A stretch of DNA of 64,000 nucleotides from Micrococcales bacterium (GCA_009785115.1 WQWY01000012.1:1-64000), one strand, 5' to 3'. Shown: positions 28,205 through 36,738, counted from the stretch's first letter. Program-made: numbers and translations. The notes: generated by a model from the sequence alone, not told the origin.

Positions 28205-29989
28205 GTGAGCGACGCCGTCATCGTCCTGATCATCCTGGTCGCGGCCGTCGGGCTGTTCGTCCTCAACCGGCTGTCGGTCGGGCTGGTCGCCGTCCTGACC
28301 GCCCTCGCGCTGCTGGCGACCGGGGTGATCGACGTGCCCACCGCGCTGGCCGGCTTCGGTGACCCGGTGGTCATCTTCATCGCGACGCTGTTCGTGGTGA
28401 GCGAGGGCCTCCAGGCCTCCGGGATCACCTCCTGGGCGGGCCGCACGCTGACCGAGAAGGCCGGGACGAGACGGGCCCCTCTGCTGGTCGCCATCATGGT
28501 GCTGTCCGGGGCCGTGTCGGCGCTCATCACCCCCAACGGCGCCGCCGCGGCCCTGGTGCCGGTGGTGGCGACGGCCGCTCGCCGCGCCCGGATCGCCGCG
28601 TCCTACCTGCTCATCCCCACGGCGTTCGCGGCCAGCGCGGGGGCGCTGCTGACCCTGTCCGGCAGCCCGGTGAACATCTTGGTGCACGAGGCCTCGCTCG
28701 AGGCCGGCGGCGGAGGCTTCGGCTTCTTCGAGTTCGCGCTCGTCGGGCTACCTCTGCTGGTCGTGACCGTCGCCGTGGCGGCCTTGTTCGGCACCCTGCT
28801 CCCCGACCGGGGCAAGGGCGCGCTCGTCGGTGACCTCGGGGGGCACCTGTCGACCCTGATCGAGCACTACGCCCTCGACCAGGGGTTCTTCCGGCTGCGC
28901 GTGGTCGGCGCGCTCCCGGCGACGGCGCTCGCGGCGCACCCGGAGGTCGAGGTGGTCGGCATGCAAGACCCCGGGGGCCACCCGTGCACGCTGGAGCGTG
29001 ACTTCCGCGACGGGGACGTCCTGGTGGTCACCGGGGAGCCCGAAGCCGTCCAGGGCGCGGCGGCCGCGCTGGGCCTGGTCGTGGACACCGCTCCCCTGAC
29101 CCGCGAGACACGCTCGGCGCTGCTCAACCAGGAGGTCGGGCTCGCCGAGATCGTCGTCCCGCCACGCTCGACCGTCGTCGGGCGGGTGTGCTTCCCCGGC
29201 ATGGTCATGGGGAAGGTCACCGTGCTCGGGATCTCCCGGATGGGGCGCGACGTCGGCGCCCGCCGGGTCGAGCTCGTCGAGGGAGACTCGCTGCTGCTGC
29301 ACGGCACCTGGCCCGCGGTCACCGCGCTCGCCCAGGAGGACGAGGTGCTGGTGGTGGACGCCCCCGAGCTGCTCCGCCGCCAGGCCCCACCACGGGGTGC
29401 CCCGGCGATCTGGACGGTCGTGGTGCTGGTGGGCATGGTGGTGATGCTCGCCTCGGGCCGCGTGGCCCCGGCCGTCGCGGGGCTGATCGCCGCCGCGGCG
29501 CTGGTCGCGCTGCGCGTGGTCACCCCTGCCCGCGTGTACCGGTCGATCTCGTGGCAGACGCTCCTGCTCATCGGGGCGCTCATCCCGCTGTCGGTGGCGG
29601 TCCGCGACTCTGGGGCGGCCGACATGATCGCCTCCTGGATGGTCGGGCTGGTCGGCGACGGCCACCCTCTGCTGCTGCTCCTGGCAGTGTTCATGCTGAC
29701 CGCGCTGCTCGGGCAGTTCATCTCCAACGCGGCGACGGTGCTGGTCGTGATGCCGATCGCGCTCGCGGTGGGCGCCGACGCCGGGATCAGCGTCCAGACG
29801 ATGCTCATGACCGTCGCGGTCTCGGGCGCGGCCTCCCTGCTCACCCCGATCGCCACCCCGGCCAACATGATCGTCATGGGCCCCGGCGGCTACCGCTTCG
29901 GCGACTACTGGCGCCTGGGCAGCCTGACCATGGTGGCCTGGCTCGTGGTCGGCATGCTCCTGATCCCGGTGATCTGGGGCTACCGCTGA
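28205..29989 (+). CDS. SLC13/DASS-type transporter with two TrkA-C (RCK_C) domains
   Basis: 594 residues from GTG 28205. An N-terminal bundle of about 6 helices carries SALITPNGAAAALVPVVATA and SGSPVNILVHEASLEAGGGG. A soluble middle (about 225-395) has two TrkA-C-like ligand-binding domains (EVEVVGMQDPGGHPCTLERD; IVVPPRSTVVGRVCFPGMVM). A C-terminal bundle repeats the FISNAATVLVVMPIALAVGA motif. This architecture fits Na+-coupled anion or dicarboxylate carriers (CitT/YbhI-like, SAC1 type). The ion is unknown. GGGAG lies upstream. The downstream tRNA trailer hairpin could serve both strands as terminator. Confidence 0.85.
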   Translation: MSDAVIVLIILVAAVGLFVLNRLSVGLVAVLTALALLATGVIDVPTALAGFGDPVVIFIATLFVVSEGLQASGITSWAGRTLTEKAGTRRAPLLVAIMVLSGAVSALITPNGAAAALVPVVATAARRARIAASYLLIPTAFAASAGALLTLSGSPVNILVHEASLEAGGGGFGFFEFALVGLPLLVVTVAVAALFGTLLPDRGKGALVGDLGGHLSTLIEHYALDQGFFRLRVVGALPATALAAHPEVEVVGMQDPGGHPCTLERDFRDGDVLVVTGEPEAVQGAAAALGLVVDTAPLTRETRSALLNQEVGLAEIVVPPRSTVVGRVCFPGMVMGKVTVLGISRMGRDVGARRVELVEGDSLLLHGTWPAVTALAQEDEVLVVDAPELLRRQAPPRGAPAIWTVVVLVGMVVMLASGRVAPAVAGLIAAAALVALRVVTPARVYRSISWQTLLLIGALIPLSVAVRDSGAADMIASWMVGLVGDGHPLLLLLAVFMLTALLGQFISNAATVLVVMPIALAVGADAGISVQTMLMTVAVSGAASLLTPIATPANMIVMGPGGYRFGDYWRLGSLTMVAWLVVGMLLIPVIWGYR

Positions 29990-30006
29990 CCGCAGCGTGA
30001 CATGAC

Positions 30007-30056
30007 GAGAGCGACGCGGCTCGCGCAGCACGCAAGCACACGTCGCTCTCGGTCTC
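30007..30056 (-). repeat. tRNA-trailer hairpin after tRNA-Arg(ACG)
   Basis: GAGAGCGACG (30007-30016) pairs with CGTCGCTCTC (30041-30050), with a weaker inner CTCGCG/CGCAAG stem. Same family as 14705 and 32705, here attached to an arginine tRNA. It lies 18 nt after the transporter stop, so it may act on both strands. Confidence 0.75.
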
Positions 30057-30057
30057 G

Positions 30058-30130
30058 CGCGCCTGGAGGGACTCGAACCCCCAACCTTCTGATCCGTAGT
30101 CAGATGCTCTATCCATTGAGCTACAGGCGC
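30058..30130 (-). tRNA. tRNA-Arg (anticodon ACG)
   Basis: Minus strand: acceptor GCGCCTG/CAGGCGC, D-loop AGCTCAATGGATAGAGC, anticodon loop CTACGGA (ACG), GGTTCGAGTCC. A34 must be deaminated to inosine by TadA to read CGU/CGC/CGA; tadA is encoded at 32913. Confidence 0.97.
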
Positions 30131-30208
30131 AGGAACCCCCAAGAACCGCAGGGTCGAGGCATGAGGATACAGCCCACCGCCCGCGCGCCCAAACGGATAG
30201 CGGTGGTG

Positions 30209-31495
30209 TCACCCGACGGTGAGCAGAACCTCGCCACCAGGGGTGCGGATCTGGGCGCGCGGGCGGTCGGTGACGTCGAGGTCGACGACCAGCTCGCCGT
30301 GCTCGGCCTCTCCAGGCTCAGCACTCGTGGCGTAGACGTAGCGGGTGTTGGTCAGCTCCAGGGGGCGGGTGCGGGCGCGGGTCAGCCAGGGGTGGCGACG
30401 GCGCAGGCCGAAGAGGTCTTGGTACAGGCGGAACATCTGCTCGCCGGCACCGAGGTCGGGTGCGGCGGGGAAGGCCGGGCGCACGGCGTCGTCACCGCCC
30501 CAGGTGTCGGTCTTCACGCCGGTCCAGCCCAGCTCGTCACCGGCGTACACGGCCGGGACCCCGCCGACGGTGGCCAGCACGACGGCCGCGAGCGCTGCGG
30601 CCTCCGGCCCGACCTTGCTCGCGATGCGGGTGACGTCGTGGTTGCCGACGAAGGTGCTCGGGAGGAACGTGTCGAGCATCTCGCTGTGCCGGGCGAGCGC
30701 CCAGTCCAGCTCGAAGAAGTTGCGGTCGAGCAACGACGACCAGACCGCCTTCCACAGCTGGTACTGGGTGACGGAGTCCACCGTGCTGGCGGTGACGAGC
30801 TCTTGGTAGTCGCCGTGGATCACCTCAGCGAGGAACCAGACCTGCGGGTGACGCTCACGGACCCGGGGCAGCACGTCGGCCCAGAACCCCGGGTCGACCG
30901 CGTAGGCCGCGTCCAGGCGCCAGGCGTCCACACCTCGGGAGGTCCACCGGTCGAGGATGCCCACCGCCCAGTCCCGGACCTCGGGGTGGGTGTGGTCGAG
31001 CTCGACCAGGCCTTCGTGCCCCTCGAACACGCTCGGTCTGGGGCCTCCCGGGGCGTCCCAGTCGATACCGAGCCACGACGCGTACCGACCGTCGGGCCCT
31101 TCGGCGAGCGCCTGGACGACGAGCGGGTGGTCGGCCCCGACATGGTTGAAGACCCCGTCCAGGCAGACCCGGACCCCGCGCTCGTGGGCCGCGGCGATCA
31201 GCGCGTCCAGGTCGTCGTCGGTGCCCAGGCGCGGGTCGACGCGATGGTGGTCGAGCGTGTCGTAGCCGTGGGTGGACGAGGCGAACACCGGGCCCAGCAG
31301 CAGGCCGCTGGCGCCCAGGGCGACCAGGTGGTCCAACCAGGCGGTGAGCGCGCTCAGCCGGTGCTCGTCCGCCGCCTCGACGGCCCGGGCGGTCAGGTCG
31401 GGGCGGGCCTCGCCCGCCGGCCAGTCCCGGACGGGGGCACCGACGAACCCCAGCGGGTACACGTGCCACCAGATCGCGTGCTCGACCCAGCCCAT
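30209..31495 (-). CDS. GH13 alpha-amylase family enzyme
   Basis: 428 residues, a compact catalytic barrel. Conserved regions: region I GVRVCLDGVFNHVG, region II GVDAWRLDAAY with the nucleophile Asp, region III VWFLAEVIHGD with the acid/base Glu, region IV STFVGNHDVTRIAS with the third Asp. There is no signal peptide, so it acts on intracellular oligosaccharides (maltodextrin, trehalose or sucrose-type substrates). Length and the absence of carbohydrate-binding modules argue against a secreted amylase. It may process glucan with glgP. Confidence 0.88.
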   Translation of the reverse strand: MGWVEHAIWWHVYPLGFVGAPVRDWPAGEARPDLTARAVEAADEHRLSALTAWLDHLVALGASGLLLGPVFASSTHGYDTLDHHRVDPRLGTDDDLDALIAAAHERGVRVCLDGVFNHVGADHPLVVQALAEGPDGRYASWLGIDWDAPGGPRPSVFEGHEGLVELDHTHPEVRDWAVGILDRWTSRGVDAWRLDAAYAVDPGFWADVLPRVRERHPQVWFLAEVIHGDYQELVTASTVDSVTQYQLWKAVWSSLLDRNFFELDWALARHSEMLDTFLPSTFVGNHDVTRIASKVGPEAAALAAVVLATVGGVPAVYAGDELGWTGVKTDTWGGDDAVRPAFPAAPDLGAGEQMFRLYQDLFGLRRRHPWLTRARTRPLELTNTRYVYATSAEPGEAEHGELVVDLDVTDRPRAQIRTPGGEVLLTVG

Positions 31496-31672
31496 CGGAC
31501 CTCCTCGTGAGAGCGGCGCGAGCCGAGCATAGGTCAGCGGCGGGCGGCTCCGGCAGGGTCTGGAGGTGACACCGTCCCGGCGGGACGTCTTTCACCACTC
31601 CTTCGCCTGGGTGTCCTCACCGGGAGATCATGGGGCGATGAGCCCGCACCTGCCGATGAGCCACCTGTGCCG

Positions 31673-32488
31673 ATGACCCCGCGCCTGCTGGCCACCGACC
31701 TCGACGGGACCTTGTTGCGTCCTGACGGCGAGGTCTCGGCGCGCACGGTCGCGGCGCTGGCCCGCGCGCAGGCCGCCGGGGTCGAAGTGGTGTTCGTCAC
31801 CGCGCGGCCGCACCGCTGGCTGACCCCTCTTGCCGCGGTGGTCCACGAGCACGGCACAGCGATCTGCACCAACGGCGCGTCGGTGGTGGAGGTGGCGACG
31901 CAGACCGTCCTGGTCGAGCACGGGATGAGCGTCGAGACGGTCGTGGAGATCGCCGCGCGGCTGCGCTCCGACCTCGGCCCCGCGATCCGTCTCGCCACGG
32001 AGAGCGCCGCCGGGCTGGTCTACGAGCACGGGTTCATGCCGAGCCGCCCAGCAGAACCGGGCGACCCGTCGGTCGACCGGATCGAGCGAGCGCTGCCCGC
32101 CGCCACGCTGAAGCTGCTGGTGCACACCGAGGAGATATGGGCGGCCCGACGCCCCGAAGAGTTCACCGCCCGCGTCGCGGCGTGCACGGACGGCCTGGCC
32201 ACCGCGACCTCGTCAGGCGTCGACGCGCTGGGAGAGATCGCCGCCCTCGGCGTCACCAAGGCCCGGACCCTCGCTGACTGGGCGGCCGCGCGCGGCATCG
32301 ACCCGGACGACGTGTGGGCCGTCGGCGACGCCCCCAACGACCTGCCGATGCTGGCCTGGGCGAGCAGGTCCTTCGCCGTGGCCAACGCCCACCACACCGT
32401 CCTGGCCACCGTCGACGAGGTGCTCCCCCCCAACACCGACGACGGCGTAGCCACCCTCCTCGAGCGGTTGGCAGCGCCCTCGAGGTGA
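31673..32488 (+). CDS. HAD-superfamily phosphatase, Cof type (second copy)
   Basis: 271 residues. Motif I LLATDLDGTLLRPDG, motif II VFVTARPHR, motif III Lys in LGVTKARTLADW, motif IV VWAVGDAPNDLPML. It shares architecture but only modest sequence with the HAD protein at 23377. Start is ATG 31673; a GTG two codons earlier is possible, and no clear ribosome binding site marks either. Substrate unknown. It is divergent from the GH13 gene. Confidence 0.88.
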   Translation: MTPRLLATDLDGTLLRPDGEVSARTVAALARAQAAGVEVVFVTARPHRWLTPLAAVVHEHGTAICTNGASVVEVATQTVLVEHGMSVETVVEIAARLRSDLGPAIRLATESAAGLVYEHGFMPSRPAEPGDPSVDRIERALPAATLKLLVHTEEIWAARRPEEFTARVAACTDGLATATSSGVDALGEIAALGVTKARTLADWAAARGIDPDDVWAVGDAPNDLPMLAWASRSFAVANAHHTVLATVDEVLPPNTDDGVATLLERLAAPSR

Positions 32489-32520
32489 ATCGCCAAGGGT
32501 CAAGGACTGAGGCGAGCCCC

Positions 32521-32699
32521 GCACAAGAACACACGAAGGCCAGGAATCAGCCGAGCGGGAACACCTCAAAGGGCAAACCCCTCAGCGTCAAGGTCGGGCT
32601 GACAGACCCTGCACAGACCATACGAAGGTCAGAGACCGACCGAGCGGGGGTTTCCGAGGGGGCAAGCCCCCTCGGCGGGTGCGGGGCTGGGCCCCGCAC
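32521..32699. repeat. Decayed two-unit tandem repeat and hairpins before tRNA-Ser(CGA)
   Basis: Unit 1 (from 32521) and unit 2 (from 32611) share the frame GCACA-ACGAAGG-CAG-CCGAGCGGG with a 90-bp period. Each ends in a small hairpin (GGGCAAACCC; GAGGGGG-CAAG-CCCCCTC). A third hairpin, GTGCGGGGC/GCCCCGCAC, closes at 32699. No gene is present in 32489-32757. Confidence 0.6.
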
Positions 32700-32704
32700 A
32701 GATG

Positions 32705-32757
32705 GCGAGAGCGACGCGGCTTGCGCGGTCCGCAAGCACACGTCGCTCTCGATCTCG
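32705..32757 (-). repeat. tRNA-trailer hairpin after tRNA-Ser(CGA)
   Basis: GAGAGCGACG (32707-32716) pairs with CGTCGCTCTC (32741-32750); inner CTTGCG/CGCAAG with loop CGGTC. It is nearly identical to 14705-14757 and directly abuts the tRNA on the minus strand. Confidence 0.78.
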
Positions 32758-32845
32758 CGGTAGCGGTGGGATTCGAACCCACGGTGGGCTCATCACCCAC
32801 ACACGCTTTCGAGGCGTGCTCCTTAGACCGCTCGGACACGCTACC
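32758..32845 (-). tRNA. tRNA-Ser (anticodon CGA)
   Basis: Minus strand: acceptor GGTAGCG/CGCTACC, anticodon loop CTCGAAA (CGA, reading UCG), long variable arm, GGTTCGAATCC. Confidence 0.97.
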
Positions 32846-32912
32846 GCCGCACACAGTACCCGAGGCGTGTCGAGCGAAACCAATCGGGCCTGGGGCCGCG
32901 GCGACGTCTGGC

Positions 32913-33377
32913 TCAGCGGCGACGGGTGACGAAGAAGTCGCGCAGCAGCGCGCCGCAGTCGTCCTCGCGGACGCCGCCGACGACCTCGGCCTGGTGCAGC
33001 GCTCGGCGGTCGCGCACCACGTCCCACACCGACCCGCAGGCTCCGGCCTTCTCGTCCCAGGCTCCGAGCACCAGCCGGGGGACCCGGGCCAGGATCATCG
33101 CGCCCGCGCAGGCCAGGCACGGTTCGAGGGTCACGACGAGGGTGCAGCCGTCGAGCCGCCACGCACCGAGCGTCGCTGCGGCCTCGCGGATCGCGAGCAC
33201 CTCGGCGTGGGCTGTCGGGTCGCCGGTGGCCTCTCGGGCGTTGCGCCCAGACCCGACGACGCCCCCGTCCGGCCCGAGCACCACCGCACCGACCGGCACG
33301 TCTCCGGTGGTCAGCGCTGCCCGCGCCTCGGCCAGAGCGAGGCCCATCGTCTCGATCTCGCGCTCGCTCGCCCGCAC
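32913..33377 (-). CDS. tadA: tRNA adenosine(34) deaminase
   Basis: 154 residues from GTG 33377, the normal TadA length. Zinc-site motifs DPTAHAEVLAIREAA (His, catalytic Glu) and VTLEPCLACAGAMILARV (two Cys) are complete. TadA converts A34 of tRNA-Arg(ACG) to inosine; that tRNA is at 30058. A CAGAAT hexamer ends 6 nt before the GTG with no ribosome binding site, so it may be leaderless. The frame is open to 33551, but that extension overlaps upp and the palindrome. The deaminase family is certain; TadA over other deaminases is inferred from length and context. Confidence 0.88.
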   Translation of the reverse strand: MRASEREIETMGLALAEARAALTTGDVPVGAVVLGPDGGVVGSGRNAREATGDPTAHAEVLAIREAAATLGAWRLDGCTLVVTLEPCLACAGAMILARVPRLVLGAWDEKAGACGSVWDVVRDRRALHQAEVVGGVREDDCGALLRDFFVTRRR

Positions 33378-33423
33378 CGCCCCATTCTGCCCCGGGGCGG
33401 GCGAGGAAGCCGTCACGCCTCGA

Positions 33424-33501
33424 AGGTCGCACGGGCAGGTGGTGCCGTTGCCAGCACCGTCTGGGCGCGCGCCCAGACGGTGCCACCTGCCCGCGCGACC
33501 T
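33424..33501. promoter_or_regulatory. 78-nt interrupted palindrome between tadA and upp
   Basis: From the outside in, these arms are complementary: AGGTCGC with GCGACCT, CGGGCAGGTGG with CCACCTGCCCG, and CACCGTCTGGGCGC with GCGCCCAGACGGTG. The last pair forms a perfect 28-bp palindrome at 33455-33482. The arms are interrupted by single unpaired bases and by one 12-nt insertion on the left arm (TGCCGTTGCCAG). It ends 11 nt before the upp ATG, next to its ribosome binding site. Possible leader hairpin, operator or remnant element. Confidence 0.75.
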
Positions 33502-33512
33502 AAGGTGAGGGC

Positions 33513-34175
33513 ATGCGCGTGCACGTCGCCCAGCATCCTCTGGTCGCTCACAAGCTCACGGTGCTGCGCGACCGGACGACCCCGTCACCGACGTTCCGTG
33601 CGCTGGTGGACGAGCTGGTCACGCTGCTCGCCTACGAGGCGACGCGACAGATCGCGGTGCGCGAGACGGCGATCGTCACCCCGGTCTGCCCGACGGTCGG
33701 CATGACGATCGCCTCTCCTCGCCCCCTGGTGGTCCCGGTGCTGCGTGCCGGGCTGGGCATGCTCGACGGGATGGCCCGTCTGCTGCCCACGGCGGAGGTC
33801 GGGTTCCTCGGGATGCGTCGCGACGAGGAGACGCTGGAGGCCGTCACCTACGCCCACCGCCTGCCCGACGACCTGTCTGGTCGCCAGTGCTTCTTGCTGG
33901 ACCCGATGCTGGCCACGGGCGGCACCCTCGTCGCGGCGGTGGACTACCTGCTCGCCCGTGGTGCCAGGGACGTCACCGCGATCTGCCTGCTCGCGACCCC
34001 GGAGGGTCTGAGCGCGGTCGAACGGTCTGTGGGAGCACGTGCGGACGTGACGGTCGTCGTGGCCGCGGTCGACGAGGGCCTCGACGAGAACGCGTACATC
34101 GTGCCCGGGCTGGGGGACGCCGGGGATCGGCTGTACGGCGTCGTCGGAGACCTCGCGCCCGACCGGTCGCTGTAG
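33513..34175 (+). CDS. upp: Uracil phosphoribosyltransferase
   Basis: 220 residues. N-terminal [24 protein letters not shown]-binding loop [20 protein letters not shown], uracil-binding [19 protein letters not shown] near the C-terminus: all features of Upp. It makes UMP from uracil and PRPP for pyrimidine salvage. GGTGAGG lies about 3-9 nt before ATG 33513. The long palindrome just upstream would fold in a 5' leader and could sequester the start region. Confidence 0.96.
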   Translation: MRVHVAQHPLVAHKLTVLRDRTTPSPTFRALVDELVTLLAYEATRQIAVRETAIVTPVCPTVGMTIASPRPLVVPVLRAGLGMLDGMARLLPTAEVGFLGMRRDEETLEAVTYAHRLPDDLSGRQCFLLDPMLATGGTLVAAVDYLLARGARDVTAICLLATPEGLSAVERSVGARADVTVVVAAVDEGLDENAYIVPGLGDAGDRLYGVVGDLAPDRSL

Positions 34176-34209
34176 GACCAGGCCTGCGCGGAGCCTGAGG
34201 CGCCGAGCG

Positions 34210-36738
34210 TCAGCGGCGCCCTCGCCGCTGGTCGGTCGACGTCATCGGGCCCAGGTCGTTCGTGCCTGGCCGGACGGTCGAGGCGCTCGGCCGCGCGGTC
34301 GAGCCATGAGACGCACCCGTCTGGGCCGGGGCCGAGACGACGCTCGAGGCGGTCCCGGTGTCGGCGTCGCCAGCCCTCGCCAGGACGCTGACCGTCCCGG
34401 AGGCGCCGGGCCTCGCTGTCAGACGCAGCGTGGCGCTGGTCGACGCACCTGCCGCCAGCTCCCCGAGGTCGCACTGCACCGTCGTCGTGGACGACGACGA
34501 GGTGGCCAGGGTCGAGGACGACGAGGCCGAGACGGCGCACGACCAGTCACCGTGGGCGGCCCCGTCCAGCGTGACGCCACGGGGAAGGCTCAGGCGCAGG
34601 CTGACCGGAGCGGAGTCGAGCTCGCCGGTGTTCGTCACCGTCACCGGGAGGTCGGTCGCGCCGCTCGAGGCGGACGCCACGACGCGGGACGGCAGCTCGA
34701 GGCTGAGCCTCGCCGGCTGGACCAGCGTGTAGGGGATCGTGATGGCGCCACCGGACCGGCTCGCCTGGGCCCGGACGGTGAGGTTCCCTGAGCCGGACGC
34801 GGCGGCCGGGTCGACGCGCAGCGTGAGGTCGAGCGGGGTGATCGAGCCGTGCCTGCCGGCCGTGCTGGTGCAGGCGAGCACGGCGCGGTGGTTGGTGACG
34901 CACCTCCAGCCCTCGGGCGACCGACCCACCTGCCGGACCCCACGGGGCAGGTCGACCAGCGCGGTGGCCCTGCCGGCCGTCATGCCGTCGAGGCTCGACA
35001 CGTCGATGGTCAGGGGCCGGTCTCGGCCGGCGACCAGCAGCAGCGGCGGCGTCTGCGCGGGCGGCTGCGGCTGCACCACGATGCGCTCCGGGGCCGCTCT
35101 CACGGTCACCGGCACGGCGAGCACCTCGACCTCGTCCAGAGCAGCACCAGACAGCAGGATCTCGATCTCCCCGCTGTCGTCGGTGTAGGCCTCGGTGACC
35201 GTCACCTGCAGGTTGAGGGTGGAGGCGGTCTCAGGGTCGAGCCGCGACAGCGTGCACGTCGCCTCCTGGCTCGACGTCCCGACACAGCCCCACGAGGTGG
35301 AGCGCGGCAGCGAGTACCCGCCTGCCGCGACACCGCTGACGTCGACCGTGGCGTCGAACGTCATCCCGTCAGGCAGGTAGACGGTCGCCGTGAGGTCAGC
35401 GGCCGCGAGGTCACCGGTGTTCTGGACGGCGAGCCTCAGATCTTGCCCCGACCGACCGGCCTGCAGGTCGAGCACCGAGCCGGACCAGTCGATGGAGACC
35501 TCAGGCGCCAGCACGTCGTCGAGCGTGGCCCCCGGCTCCTCCTCCGAGGTCGGCTGGACGGAGGCCGAGGGCTCGGCGGGCGAGGCCTGGATGTCGAGCG
35601 GGGCCTGGCCGAACAGCTGGGTGACGACGACCACAGCCCCTGCGACGACGACCGCGGCAGCGGTGGCGGCAGCGGTCACCGCCGGAGGGATCGAGGCGAC
35701 GAGCGTGGCCGCGCCGCTGGTGGTCGCGGTGAGGCCGACAGACGCACCTCCAGCGCCCGCGGTGACACCTGCCGCGCTCCCGGAGGTCGCACCGGCACCC
35801 GTCACGGAGCCGGCGGTGGACCACGACCCGAGCGCACCCGCTCCCGTCGCGGCGCCGACCGCCGAGGCCGCCCCGGCACCCGTCCAGGCCAGGGCCGACA
35901 GCCCGCCCCCGATCGGCAGGCTCTGCCCGAGGGCGCCGAGCCCGGCGATGCCGAGGACCAGCGGGGCGATGACCCCGCGCATCTCGTGGCTGACGTCACC
36001 GAGCTCGGCCAGCAGCGCGGTGCACCGGACGCACTCGTCGAGGTGGGCGGCGACCTTGCGGGAGGCTCGCGCGCCGAGCCCACCGCGCACGTAGGCGCCG
36101 AGGTTGTCGGCGGTCGGGCGGCAGCGCTCGTCGAGCGACCCGGCCAGGTGCTCGCTCAGGTACGCCTGCCGCAGCCCCTCGCGGGCACGGTAGGCGAGAG
36201 CCGCTGTCGAGTTGGCGCTCAGGCCCAGCAGCGGCGCGATCTGGGCCGGCGTCGCGCCCTCGACCTCGGAGTGCCACAGCACCAGCTGCCAGCGCTCGGG
36301 CAGCGACGCGAAGGCCTTGGCGACCACGCTGGACTCGAACCCGGCGAGCGCCGGCTCGTCGGCGCCAGCTGCCGGGACCCCGACCTCGAGCGTGGTCACG
36401 TCGTCGGTCGCGAGCACCCGTCGGCCCTGGGTGCGGTGCAGGGCGGCGACCCGGCGCACCACCGTGAACAGGTAGGCGCGGAAGGCCTCCGTCGGGCCCC
36501 GACCACGGCGCAGCGCGGAGTACACGGCGGTGAAGGCGTCAGCGACGACGTCCTCCGCGTCGGCTCCCGAGTCGGTGTACTGCCGGGCGACGACGAGCGC
36601 GGCGGCGGCCTGCCGGTCGTACAGAGACTCGAAGCACTGGGTGTCACCGCCCCGGAAGGCAGCAAGAAGCTCAGCGTCGCCCTGTCGCAGCCCCTCGATG
36701 GTCACGTCCGCCTGCTCTCCTTCTGGCACTGTGCCCAT
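34210..36738 (-). CDS. ECF-type sigma factor fused to a zinc-finger anti-sigma domain, membrane helix and extracellular repeats
   Basis: 842 residues. Sigma region 2 lies about 35-100 (FESLYDRQ; DAEDVVADAFTAVYSAL) and region 4 about 143-198 (ATPAQIAPLLGLSANS, then REGLRQAYL). A zinc-binding anti-sigma-like domain has H232, C236, C239 (AHLDECVRC). A Gly/Ala-rich linker follows, then a membrane helix near 353-377. The exported part (378-842) has three Ig/DUF11-like modules, each with a WxC...C pair (WGC, WRC, WSC), and a Ser/Thr-rich tail. ECF factors with C-terminal extensions are known in actinobacteria (ECF53-like, as I recall). ATG 36738 lacks a clear site; GTG at codon 12 after AAGGAG is an alternative. 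Confidence 0.85.
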   Translation of the reverse strand: MGTVPEGEQADVTIEGLRQGDAELLAAFRGGDTQCFESLYDRQAAAALVVARQYTDSGADAEDVVADAFTAVYSALRRGRGPTEAFRAYLFTVVRRVAALHRTQGRRVLATDDVTTLEVGVPAAGADEPALAGFESSVVAKAFASLPERWQLVLWHSEVEGATPAQIAPLLGLSANSTAALAYRAREGLRQAYLSEHLAGSLDERCRPTADNLGAYVRGGLGARASRKVAAHLDECVRCTALLAELGDVSHEMRGVIAPLVLGIAGLGALGQSLPIGGGLSALAWTGAGAASAVGAATGAGALGSWSTAGSVTGAGATSGSAAGVTAGAGGASVGLTATTSGAATLVASIPPAVTAAATAAAVVVAGAVVVVTQLFGQAPLDIQASPAEPSASVQPTSEEEPGATLDDVLAPEVSIDWSGSVLDLQAGRSGQDLRLAVQNTGDLAAADLTATVYLPDGMTFDATVDVSGVAAGGYSLPRSTSWGCVGTSSQEATCTLSRLDPETASTLNLQVTVTEAYTDDSGEIEILLSGAALDEVEVLAVPVTVRAAPERIVVQPQPPAQTPPLLLVAGRDRPLTIDVSSLDGMTAGRATALVDLPRGVRQVGRSPEGWRCVTNHRAVLACTSTAGRHGSITPLDLTLRVDPAAASGSGNLTVRAQASRSGGAITIPYTLVQPARLSLELPSRVVASASSGATDLPVTVTNTGELDSAPVSLRLSLPRGVTLDGAAHGDWSCAVSASSSSTLATSSSSTTTVQCDLGELAAGASTSATLRLTARPGASGTVSVLARAGDADTGTASSVVSAPAQTGASHGSTARPSASTVRPGTNDLGPMTSTDQRRGRR

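Noticed and set aside
32521-32699. CRISPR array
   Set aside because: Only two diverged units with a 90-bp period; no regular short repeats and no cas genes in the window.
32913-33551. TadA start at 33551
   Set aside because: It would overlap upp and translate the palindrome; conserved TadA sequence begins after GTG 33377.
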